A DNA stretch of 64,000 bases from Trema orientale (Eukaryota > Streptophyta > Magnoliopsida > Rosales > Cannabaceae), in NCBI GenBank assembly GCA_002914845.1, contig JXTC01000425.1:97500-161499 (forward strand). The letters run 5' to 3'. Of this stretch, positions 36,501-48,500 are shown piece by piece. Under the pieces are notes generated by a model, which was given only the letters and a program-made list of their open reading frames with translations, did no database searches and was not told where the DNA came from. Both the position numbers and the translations under genes were made by a program. How positions within the stretch are numbered: position 1 is the stretch's first letter; each line of letters starts with the position of its first letter.

Positions 36501-39500
36501 TCCTTTATATTTGGTTGGCAGCTACAAATGATGACCACCTTTTCATTTTTGTTAATAAAACCCAGCCGAGTAATTGAGCCAACAAAGGAAGGAAAATAAT
36601 TGTTGTTTCTTTTGACTCATTGTGGGAGGTGCTCATAATTTGGATGCATGCAGCTACCATTATTGACTTTGCCTTACAATTTTCCACTTGAAGACTGATT
36701 TTAATCTGTCTTCGCACTTAGATCAATGCAATAGTCCATTCTCCTCTTTACGCTTGCAGGCCAGTTGAGTTTGTCAATGGTCACTGCCTTCGTTAGCATA
36801 TCTGCAAGATTTTTGCTTCCCGAAATCTTGTCAAGCACTGAGACTCCATCTTCCAAAGTTGATATGATGAAGTGGTACCGTACTTGTATATGCTTTGTTC
36901 TGATATGAAAAACATGATTCCTTGCCAAATGATTGCACTTTGGCTGTCACAATACAACACTCTCTTCTCTTGTTTGTGACCCAGTTCCTTTAAGAAAGGC
37001 TTTAACCAGATCATCTCTTTGCAAGCTTCTGTTACGTCAATGTACTCTACCTCAGTAGTTGAAAGTGCAACAATCTTTTGTAATTTTGGAAACCCAACTA
37101 ACTGTTGTACCTCTAAGAGTACATATCTCGTAGTACTCTTTTTGCCATCTAAACCACCGGCCATATTAGCATCCACATAGCCTTGTAAGCCCAAACCCGT
37201 CCTTCTAAAACAAAGGGTTTTGTTTTTAGTACCTCTCAAATATCTGAGAATCCACTTTACTGTTTTATAGTGCTGTTTACCTGGATTACTCATATACTGG
37301 CTCACAACTCTCACTGCACAGGCTATATTCGGTCTAGGACACACCATGGCATACATAAGATTGCGAATAGCATATGCATAAGGTACCTTTGCCATGTAGG
37401 TCTGCTCTTCCTCCGTCAAGGGTGACTGTTTCTTGGTTAATTTAAAGTGACTAGCCAAAGGAGTATTCATAAGTTTTGCTCTGTCCATGTTAAATCTGTT
37501 AAACAGCTTCTTTATATATTCCTCCTGTGATAGCTTCAACATCCCGTTCACCCTGTCTCTAGAAATTCTCATCCCAAGGATATGCTTTGTTACTCTTAAG
37601 TCCTTCATTGAGAATTACTTTTATAATTCTTTCTTGCGCTTATCAATTTCTTCTATGCAAGCTCCAGCAATCAACATATCATTTACACATAAAAGTAGAA
37701 TGACATAGAAATTGTCAAACATCTTCATATAGCAACAATGATCTGTCTAGCATATCAAGTAATCATTATTAATCATGAATCCATCAAACTTCTTGTAGCA
37801 TTATCTTGGAACTTGTTTAAGACCATACAAGCTCTTCTGAAGTTTACACACTATTTTCTTCTTTTCTTGTATTTCGAAGCCTTGTGGCGGCTTCATATAA
37901 TTTCTTCCTCTAAGTCACTATAGAGAAATGTCGTTTTAACATCTAGCTGCTTTAAATACAAGTCTTCCTTAGCCACCAATTCAAGTACTGTTTTGATAGT
38001 GGTCAGTTTGACTACTGGAGAGAAAATCTCGGTGTAGTCAATGCCTTCTTTCTGCTGAAAATTTTTTACAACAAGCCTTGCTTTGTACCACTTGCTATTG
38101 TCGTGCTATTCCTTTATTCGGTAAACCCACTTGTTGTGCAATTCTTTCTTTCTTTCTGTTAGTTCAGCCAACTCCCGTGTTTGATTGGACAAAACGAATT
38201 GATCTCATCTTTCATGGCTAACTCTCACTTGATTGACTCATCATCTTGTACAGCTTCTTCATAAGCCTCTGACTCTCCTTTATCAGTCAATAGGATGTAT
38301 TGCAGCGGAGGGGAATATCTTTGTGATAGTTGAATGAATCTGGAAGATTTTCTGAGTTCAGTTATATGAATTTGTAGATCTGCCTCCGGAGCTACAACTT
38401 CTTGATCTTCCTAGATATTATTCTTCTTTTCATCTATTGGGATGTCTTTAAATGGCACTTATCTGTCTTCTTGATATCAGGATATACACCATTAGCTCCG
38501 GTGTCTAATTTATCTTTGTACAACACATCCTCATTGAAGATAACATCCTTGATCCTAGTGATTTTCTTACTTTAGTTATCCCAGAAACGATAATCAAACT
38601 CATCGTTGCCATAACCGAAAAAGTAACATTTCTTAGATTTTGGATCATGCTTACTTCGACTAGCAGAGTCGATATGAATATGGGACCAAAAACTTTCAAG
38701 AAAGAAAATTTTACCTCTTTACCACTCCAAATCTTGTCAGATATTTTGAAATCAAGAGGTGTTGAGAATCTCATGTTGATCAGAAATGCTATAGTGTTAA
38801 CTACTTCAGCCCAGAACATTTTCGGCAATCTAGCATGTAACCTCATGCTCCTAGCACATTCATTCAGGGTCATGTTCATCTTCTCAGCTACACCATTCTG
38901 TTGTGGTTTTTCAGGAATCGTTTTCTTCCATTTTGATCCCATTGAATGCACAATACTCTTCATATTCTCTCCCATTATCAGATCGCGAACACTTTATTTT
39001 TAAATTGGTCTTATTTTCCACCATGGCTCTCCACTTCTTAAAGGTATCTTAGACATTAGCTTTATTTTTCAAAAAATAAATCCATACTTTTCTGCTCGAA
39101 TCGTCAATGAAAATGACATAATATCGTGAGCCTCCAAGGCATGTCAGAGGGGATGGTCCACACACGTCTGTATAGACTAGCTCTAATTTTGCTGCACGCA
39201 GTTCTTTTCCGCCTTTTGAAAAGCTCACATTTTTCTGTTTGCCAAAGATGCAGCTTTCACAGAGATATGCTAAACTGACTTCAACTCTGGTAGCTTTCCT
39301 TTTGACAACACAACCTTCATTCCTTTTTCATTCATGTGCCCAAGTCTACAATGCCATAAACTTGAATTAACACTGGCATCTATAGCTGTTAGTGTATCTC
39401 TACAACTGGAAGTCATACAAAGCGTTTCAATTTTATTTTCTCGAGCAACAACCATGGCTCCTTTGCTCACCTTCCATGGGCCATTAAAAAAGGTAGCGCT

Positions 39501-42500
39501 GTATCCATCATCACCAAGCTGTCCCACCGAGATCAATTTCCTCATCAAGCCTACTACATGCCTTTTTGGATTTTCCACATCGATCTGTTTGTCATCTTCG
39601 AATGAATATCACCTATACTAATAATATCCAATGATTCTTCATCGGCTAGATACACTTTACTAAAATTACCAGCAACATAACTCTTGATAATCTCTCCGTG
39701 TGCAGTGGTATGAAATGAGGCTCTTGAGTCTAAAACCCAAAAATTAATAGGACTATCAACAGATAATAGTAAAGTCTCTTATACCTCCTCAGTCACAGCA
39801 TTGGCATTGTGTGAGTTGTCTTCTTTGGTGGTCTGTAGTTTTTTTTTAAGTGGTCAGTTTTGCCACAGTTCCAGCACTCTAGTTTTCTTCCTAATTTGGA
39901 CTTCTCTATACCATTCCTTGATTTGGACCTACCGCAATCTCGGTTAGAATTCTTCTCGTTGTTTCTACCCCTGTTCTCGACATTTAGGGCAAAACTCAAT
40001 GATGTTCCTTCACCGAAATCTACTCTTCGCACTTCCTCGATGAGAACTCGATCCCTGACATCATTGAACTGCAACTTCCCTTTGCCAACAAAATTGCTAA
40101 CTGTTGCTCTCATAAGTTCCAAAAAGATACCAAAGAATGAGAGCACAAATCTCGTCATCAAAATTAATTTCAACCGACGTCAATTGTGAGACGATCGTGT
40201 TGAATTTGTTGATGTGTGCTACTACTGAAGCACTTTCTCAGATCTTTAAATTCGATAACTTATTCATCAAATGAATTTTGTTGTTTACCGACGATTTCTC
40301 GTACATATTTGACAGGATGCGCATCATCTCCACTGTGATTTTTGCCTCAGCTACATTGTGAGCAACATTCCTCGTTAATACCAATCGGATTTCGCCCAAC
40401 ACCTATCGTTCAAGGATTTTTCACTCGTCGTCCTCCATTTTCTCTAGTTTCACTCCTGATAGAGGCTGATGCAATTTCTTGCTATGCAGATAATTTCTAA
40501 TCTGCAATCTCCAGAATGACAAATCTGAATCATTGAATTTGTTGATACTAGATCCCGATCCGTCTTTTCCAGCCATAACTTCTTATTGTTAACTCTTCGT
40601 ACAAGTGAACAGTACCGTACGTATGAACAGTACCGTACGTATGAATAGTACTATATACGTGAATAGTGCCGTACGTATGAATAGTGCTCAACCTAGCATT
40701 CTGATACCTGTTCTTAGGTAAATAACCTCCCTATTAGACGTGTAAAATTGCGAAAGTGATAAATAAAGCGAAATGAAAACACACAATTTACGTATTTCAT
40801 TAATTTGGCTATCTTTACGGGACTACTGCAAATATTTTGCTATATGGAGAAAATTTGCATTGTGTTTATAGCACTTACAACTCACTAAAATTCTTTTAAA
40901 AGTTAGAAACTTTTACTGAAAACTCTCTTTCTTTCACTCTCAGTTTTGAGACTCTCTCTCTTTATGTTGGGATAATATTGATGAATAAAAGATGCTCTAT
41001 TTATAGAGTCAAATCCCTTCTTTTGTATTCGGTTGGCAGCTACAATTGATGACCACTTTTTCATTCTTGTCAATAAAACCTAGCTGGGTAGTTGGGCCAA
41101 CAAAGGAGAGAAAACAATTGTGGTTTTCTTTTGATTCATTGTGGGGGGACGCCCACAATTTTGATGCATGTCGCCACCATTATTGACTTTGCCTTACAAG
41201 GCAACCACTTGTAACCATAGATTGTAATGTTGGTTTCTAACTTACTATATTACTTATAGATTTAAAAGTATGTCTTATTAATGATTTCCCAAAGTCCAGA
41301 TCACCTGCATAGTTTGAATCCACAAACCCAATAACATACTCCTCATTTGATTTCACCCCACCATAGAGTAACTCCATTAAACTCGTTCCACCCAAGTATC
41401 TTAGTACCTTTCCTAGATTAACCATATAACAACCAACTACACTAACGGCATGACTCAAATTTGGTCGTGTGCACACCATAATATACATTAGGCATCCAAC
41501 AACACTTGAATAGGAACTTCCAGCATCGTCTTCTTTTCTTCGGTTTTAGGTGACTGTTCGCAAGACATTTGAAGTGTTGAGCTAAAGAGGTTGCTACCGG
41601 TTTGGCTTTGTTCATCCCAAATCTTTCTAGGATGCGCTTCACATATCCCTGTGATAAAAACAAGGTACCAGCTTTCCTATTTCACACAATCTCCATTCCT
41701 AGGATCCTTTTAGCCGATCCTAAGTCTTTCATCTCAAACTCTCCTTGTAGTTATTCTTTGATTCTGTTCACTTCTGTCTTTTTTCTTTACAAGCAATAAA
41801 CATATCATTTACATACATTAGCAAGTAAATATATGTGTCACCAGTAAACTTCTTGAAATAAACACAACTATCATGATCACTCTTCTCAAAGTTAGTCCTT
41901 GCATGAATTCATCAAACTTCTTGTACAACTATCGAGGAGATTGTTTAATTTTAAGTAGGCATACTTGATCTTCCTTCCCTTTTACTTTGTAACTTTGGGG
42001 TTGATTCATGCAAATGTGTTCTTCCAGTTCTCCATGAAGAAAGTCGGTATTCACATCTATCTACTCAAATTCTAAATCCAAGTCTGCAACCAAGGCCAAT
42101 AGAACTGTGTTTTACTACCGGAGAGAATTTTCATTGTAATCAATTCCCTCCTGTTAAGTGAATTCCTTAGCCATCAATCTGGTTTTATACCTAGATTTCT
42201 CTACTAGTGGAATTCCCTCATTCCTCTTGTAAATCCATTTATAGCCTACAATCTGTTGACCCTTCGACTTGTCAATTGGAATCCAAGTCTTATTTTTCTC
42301 TAGTGAAGCCACTCTTCATCCATAGCTTGACTCTATTTTTCACTATCTTCACCTTCAATGGCTTCATCAAAATTCCTTGGATCTGAATCTCTCAGGTCTT
42401 CTGCCACTGATAGAGCAACTGAGACCATATTATTGAAACCATACTTTAGTGGTGGTCTTGTTGGCCTCCTCAGTGTTTCTTGCTACTCTATAGTTTTCAG

Positions 42501-45500
42501 TGTATTTCTCCTCGGTTTTAAGTTGATCGCGAGATTGCCTTTGCTGGTTTTGGGGAGCTTTAGTTTCTCTTAGTTGTTTTTCCTTGTTTAGATCATTACT
42601 ATTAGCCTCCACATCAGATAGCTCCACCTCAAGCTCCATACTCTCTGTACTGATAGCACATTCTGTATGTTTAGGATCTGATTTTATAGTATTATTATAC
42701 AATTTTGACTCCTTAGAGGTAACATCGCGACTTATTAACGTTTTCACCTCGCCATCTTCATGCTCTATAATTTTTAGCCTTTTATCCCATCCAAATATCC
42801 CAAGAATGCCTTTTCAAAAAAAAAAAAAAATCCCAAGAATGTACACTTCTTAACTCTAGGTTCCAACTTGCCTTGTTTAACATGAGCGAAAGCCACACAT
42901 CCGAACATTCTCAAGTTGCCATAATCTGTCGGATGTCTTGACTACTTCTCCATTGGAGTTTTGAATTCAATTGCTGTTGAGGGACTTCTATTAATCTAGT
43001 AACATGTTGTTGTCACTACTTCTGCCCAAAAAGTTTGGGAAAGCCCCAAAGATGATATCATACACCCGTTCTAAAATGGTCCTATTTATTCTGTGGTAGG
43101 CCATTTTGTTGAGGTGTCTTTCTCACTGATAGGTGTCGTGCTATCCCTATTTTCTTACAGTTCTCATTAAGAGTGTCTACACAAAATTCTAGCCCGTTGT
43201 CAGTTCTGAATTTCTTTATCTTCCGCCCAGTTTGATTTTCCATCAAGACTTTCCATTTTTTATACTTTCCAAATGTTTCGTTCTTTTGTTTAAGAATATA
43301 AACCCAAACTCTCCTTGAGTAATTATGCACTAGTAAGAGAAAATAACTACCAACACTATATGATGTGATTCTGTTTAGACATTAAAGATCTGGGTGTATG
43401 TAATTCATGATACCTCTAGTGTTGTTAATCCATTTACCAATTTTAATTCTTGTTGTATTTTCGTATATACAATCCTCACAGAATTCTAGCTTGATAAATC
43501 TTTCACCTTCAAGAAGTTCTTGTTTTCCTAGCTCATCTAGCCCGTCTTACTAATATGCACTAGTCTCCTATGCCACAATTGAGATTTTTCAGTCACTATC
43601 TTACTTACAATTGTTGCGTGCCCCATTAAAGTCCTCCCATGTAGTACATAAAGGCTTTTTTGTAGTGTCCCCTCCATGAGTACTAGTGAGCCTTTAGAAA
43701 TCTTCAATACTCCGTTTCAATTCAGGCACATATCGAACATCATGGAGTACTCTCCATTCCATTTTTTAACTTGATCCTAACTGAGCCCATCCCTTGCACA
43801 ACACATTGTTTATTATTCCCCAATAAAACTTGATGTCCATTCATCTTCTTGAAGGTAGCAAACTAAGATATATTTGGATGCATGTAGTAAGAACACCCTG
43901 AATTAAGTATCCATTCTTCTTGAGTGTTGTTTTTTCTTTTCTTTAAATTGAGAGAACTTTCGCATTTTCATAGCCTTTTATAGCTGCATCTCCATTGTCG
44001 ACTCTCTTCTCGTTTTTTTTTTTTTTTTCTATCAAAGAGACTCTCTTTTGAAGTGTCCCTTTTTGTGGCAAATATAGCATTTTTTCTTGTGTCTTAATTT
44101 CAACCTTGTCTTGTTTCGGCTCTTATTGTCTCTTGTTTCAGGCCTTCCTCTAACGTTTAGTCCTTTACTGCCTCCATTTTTTGCTTTTGCCCTTAGGTAG
44201 TGTTTAGTTTGATAGAATGACAATTCTAAGTGAAATTTATTCCTTTGTTTGATTGGGAAAAAAAACATTGGAATAATTATTCCTATGCAATAGCTATTCC
44301 ATCCTCCATTTTTTGCTTTTGCCCTTAGGTAGTGTTTAGTTTGATAGAATGACAATTCTAAGTGAAATTTATTCCTTTGTTTGATTGGGGGAAAAAAACA
44401 TTGGAATAATTATTCCTATGCAATAGCAATTCCATCAACTGGGTGAATAGCTATTCCTTAAAAAAATCTAGTGGAATACATGTTCCATTCCAATGCAAAA
44501 TTAAATATAATACTTTGTTTTCCAAAATTATCTTTTCAAATATTTAATTATCTAACCTAAACTTATGTATCTTGCACGTCTTTTTTATTTTCCTTTACGC
44601 TTCAATCCAAAAGGAGAGAATAAAAAAAATGCTTCTGCCATCAAGAGTTAAGAGTCAAAGTCTCAATGATCTACAAAAAGGAAAATTCATATATCAGTTT
44701 GTACACGTTTGAACTTTCTCCAGGTTTGATGTTTCTCTTTAAATTTTTTTCTTTTTTTTTTTTCCTTTCTTTTTCAAATGCCAAATTGCGATCAAAATTT
44801 CTTGACCCCTTTTCCGTTCTCCTTTTTTTAATTCTTTTGTATTGATTAATTTATTGTCACAATTATTCATTTTCATAGTTTAAATCTTTTTTGTTATTAA
44901 TTTTTACTATTTTCTTGTTTGATATGAATGTATATTGAACTTATAATGAGTCCTAATTTACTATTTCCAACTCAATTTTATTGGATTAAATCACGAAATA
45001 GGCCTAAGAATGTAGAAGTATTCTTTGATGACTATCATTTATGCCACTGTATTATATATGGAATTCAGTTAAATTCCCTAAAACAATAATCATGAATTTT
45101 GTTAAAAAAAAAAATTAGATCACTTTTTCTAATTTTTTATTTGAATATAGTAATTACCATTGTTGTTATAAAATAATAAAATTTTAGTTAAATCTTTAAT
45201 AAAGTTGGGTATATTTTTGTAAAAATAGTACTTATTCTATTTCATTCTGATTAAAAGTTAGGGATATTTTTGTAAAATTACTATTTATTCCATTCCATTC
45301 CAATTATTAACAAAACATTGTAATTATAATTCTTACATTAATTCTAATGCCCAACCCAAATGTACGAATTGGATTCAATTAGTTATTCCATTCATATTCC
45401 AATTCCATTGTATCCTATTCCTATTCTTCATATTCCAATTCCATTGTATTCCTATTCCTATTCCTCTTCTATTCTATTCTGTCAAACCAAATGCCACCTT

Positions 45501-48500
45501 AACTCTTGTTCCTTGGACCACATAGCCGATTCCAACTCCTCTAAGATTAAGGTTTCATGGCTGCACCCTATATTGTCCAATTGACTACAAGCAGATGGTA
45601 GTGAATTTAGCCCCCAAAAAAAAGAGCTTAGTTTTAATCGTCAATCTTCTCACCTATATTTTCTACATTGATGATCAATTTATTGAACTTGTCAAGATTA
45701 TCATCAAGACTTTTATATTCCTCCATCTTGAAGCCAAAGAATCTGACTTTCGAACAAATCTTGTTTGTCAATGACTTTGTCATGTAAAAACTCTCCAACT
45801 TGAGCCATATACCTTCTATGGTTATCTCGTTCTTCGTCTTTCGAAATACACTATAACTTAGGTACAAAATCTTCGGACACTATAACTTAGGTACAAGATC
45901 ATAGTGTTGTAGGCGGTCTCCATTATCTCAGCTTCTTTTGGCATCGATCATGGTACTCGGCAAGTTCTCTTATTCACCTAGGGCTTGTGCAACCTTCTGC
46001 TGCACTAGAACAGCTTTCATCCGCGTCCTTCGTATCCCGAAATCGTCTTTCCCATCGAAATGTTCAATTTTGAATTAAGTCACTACCATCTTGAATCTCG
46101 CTCTTGATACCACTAGTTGTGATGATGGAATTATTGCGCACACACAATTATTCACAATTAATCTCTTAGATTAGAGATTAATCATAGCACAGACAAATAA
46201 CACAGGAAAAATAATAAAAGAACATCGAGGATTATTGTGGTTCAGCTTTAATAATTAAAGCTTATGTCCACATGAAACTAATCAACAAAGTTTTCACTGT
46301 GAATAAGAATAATTGCACCCTCTTTCTCACAATTTTACAGCATAGTCTCTCTCCAAGACCCCTCAAAAACACTCATACTTGTCACCAGTGGCTTCCCCCT
46401 AGTATTGTATTTATCGTACAACCCATCATAATAACTGCTGCACTTTTTTTACGTTCAGATCCTAAGATAGAATTGGTAACTAATACTTGGTTTCCTGATT
46501 CAATTGTAGACCTTAGTTTCCTATTTTGACAACTCTCCAACGGCCACCCATAAGTAAACTAATCTCTCTAATTAGGAATTAATAAAACATCCTAACTTAG
46601 TTATTTCCTTATTTTAATTGACAGCCAAAATACGTAACAAAAAATATTAATGTTCTTTTTTTTGGCATGCTAAAAAAAATTAATAGATGAAAAGTTAAAA
46701 CTTGAAAAAGAAAGCAAAGTTGTGCAATGGAAGCATGACAACTCCAAGGCATGCCAAGGTGAGCTATTTGTGTTTTCTAGGATTTCCCTAGAAATGAAAG
46801 AGATGAAATAGAAGAAAGAATTGTGTCATGAAACTTCATTGCTTGCCTAACATTTAACCAAAGCAATTGCTTGCTTAAAATTTTCCATGTTTTCAGGTTG
46901 TACAACTAATTTTACTTATGAAGTTTCCATGTCACTAAGTTCATAGAAGTTTCCATGTCACTAAGTTCATAGAAGTTTCCATGTCTCTGTCACCGCTTGG
47001 CAGGTTCCTCTTCTACGCGCCAAATCACTAAGTTCATAGAAGTTTCCATGTTTTCAGGTTGGCCAATCTACTGGAGCGTTATCGTAGTCGATACGACCAA
47101 AATGAGAGTAGCAATAATGGAAAAGTAAGTTGTTCATCTGTTTTCCTTCTAAAGCTGAATACATTGGAACTTCCTCGGTTAATGCAAAATATAAAAGACT
47201 GTTTATGCTTTGATCATTGGAATGAACTTGGTATTCTTGCTTTCTGAGTTCACTAATTAGTAGCAGGCTTTTCAAGATAAATAACTACACAAAATTTTCC
47301 CATTCTTATATCCTGACTTGGAAAATAGTGGTCAGATATACTTTAATCGTCATTTTCCTTCTAAAGCTAGAAGTGATTGATGAATGACACTCCAAACTTG
47401 ACCACTGGATGATAAGCATAACTATTGATCATGATGTAGGAGTTGTTCTTTATCCTATTAATGTAGGACTAACATTAGCGTTCTAGTATAAGCTAAAGGT
47501 GCTCTCTTGTTGTGACGTAAGCCATCCTCTTTTTTTTCTTACGTGGTAGGTAATGTTTTTTCCTTTTCTGGGTTTGTTTTGGTGAGACTTGTCAAACTAT
47601 GATCAGTTGGATACTGCATAAAAAGTTCTACAGAAATTGCAAACTATGTATTTGTATTCTGCATAGATTACCTCAGTGATCTTGTAGAAAAGATCACAGG
47701 TGCAATCGTTATCAAAGTCTAACTCTTGTTAATTGGACTGATAAAACACTCGGACTACGAAAAGTTAATTTTTCATAGATATTAGATCCCCTAATCTCAA
47801 TGCATTGATGTATTCTGCTAGCGAAATGTTGACTATTGTGATTTCCTGTCTTCAGAACCATGAAGAAGAATGTCCAAATTTACTGTCACAGACAGAGATG
47901 CTGCAGATAGTTCAAAGGCAACTTCTCAAACTTCTATATTTGCCCTTGTAATATGTGACGCAACTAAATCTAGAAATATTTGCTCCGTAGGTGTCTTGGA
48001 GAGTCGCATCTTGAGCAGCTAAGTGTAACCAATCTTGTGCAATTAGAGAAACAACTTGATGCTGCTCTAGCGCAAACCCGATGCAGAAAGGTTCACTTTA
48101 TGGACACAAAACTTCTCTTTTTTTATTTGCTTCAAATCTATCTAAATTTAATTTAATGCCTGAAAGTGATTGCTATTCCTATTTCTCCAAAGCAGCATCG
48201 ATTTTAATTTCCGTTGGGCATAACAAAAGATGCTACCAGGAAATTTATTACTGTTCACTATGTTCTTTTTAAGTTACAGAAGTCTTATACCAGTTTTCTG
48301 CAAATTGGGACTTTCTTTCAATTAATTTCATATATTATAGTTTCACATTAGGCTCATTACAAGTTGAACTTTTTTATATATAACTGCAAAAGTGAATTCT
48401 GTGTAAAGATGAGTGCTTAAAGGAAAAACACTTCCAACTTACTTATATTGCAGTAAAGACCTTATCATGTTGTTTATATCTTTACTGTCTTGCTGTAGTT

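Larger units (their letters stand above)
36165..41198 (-). mobile_element. Copia element C, nested in element B
   Basis: A 5.03-kb minus-strand Copia whose LTRs (36,165-36,678 and about 40,709-41,198) run TG...CA. It interrupts B's RNase H. The flanking 5-mers on the plus strand are AGACA and AGGCA, a target duplication with one mismatch, and B's reading frame resumes exactly if the insert and one copy are removed. Gag, integrase, reverse transcriptase and RNase H are all recognisable but broken. LTR divergence shows that it is not recent, though by nesting it is younger than B. Confidence 0.93.
44032..45867 (-). pseudogene. Element B gag remnant, split by a MITE
   Basis: N-terminal gag segment (45,634-45,867) with [19 protein letters not shown]-terminal zinc knuckle [14 protein letters not shown] at about 44,032-44,090, in which the last cysteine is lost. 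A 1.3-kb MITE separates them; the frame continues across it when the insert is ignored. Confidence 0.8.
35225..46639 (-). mobile_element. Copia element B inside FLC-like intron 1
   Basis: Minus-strand Copia, about 6.4 kb without its nested insertions. Its LTRs (about 35,225-35,744 and 46,118-46,639) share ATTAATCTCTTAGATTAGAG-type sequence and end ACGTAACA. The primer-binding site is TGGTATCAAGAGC on the minus strand, next to the right LTR. Gag (45.9-44.0 kb, split by a MITE), integrase (about 43.3 kb), reverse transcriptase (42.2-41.3 kb) and RNase H follow in Copia order. All are broken by stops and frameshifts, and the RNase H is split by element C at 36,165-41,198. Flanking AAAAG/AAAAA may be a decayed 5-bp target duplication. 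Confidence 0.9.
30759..47057 (+). other. FLC-like intron 1, 16.3 kb, transposon-loaded
   Basis: Begins GTACGT followed by (CT)n and ends TTTTCAG. About 11.4 kb of it (35.2-46.6 kb) is nested Copia DNA, leaving about 4.9 kb of other intron. First introns of FLC genes hold Polycomb nucleation and silencing elements, so the insertions sit in sensitive space. An RY core, CATGCA, is at 31,655-31,660. Confidence 0.85.

Noticed and set aside
47856-47947. A 92-bp version of FLC-like exon 3 using the GT donor at 47,948
   Set aside because: In phase and possible, but it adds ten residues at a conserved junction where family members have none. Treated as an alternative rather than the main model.
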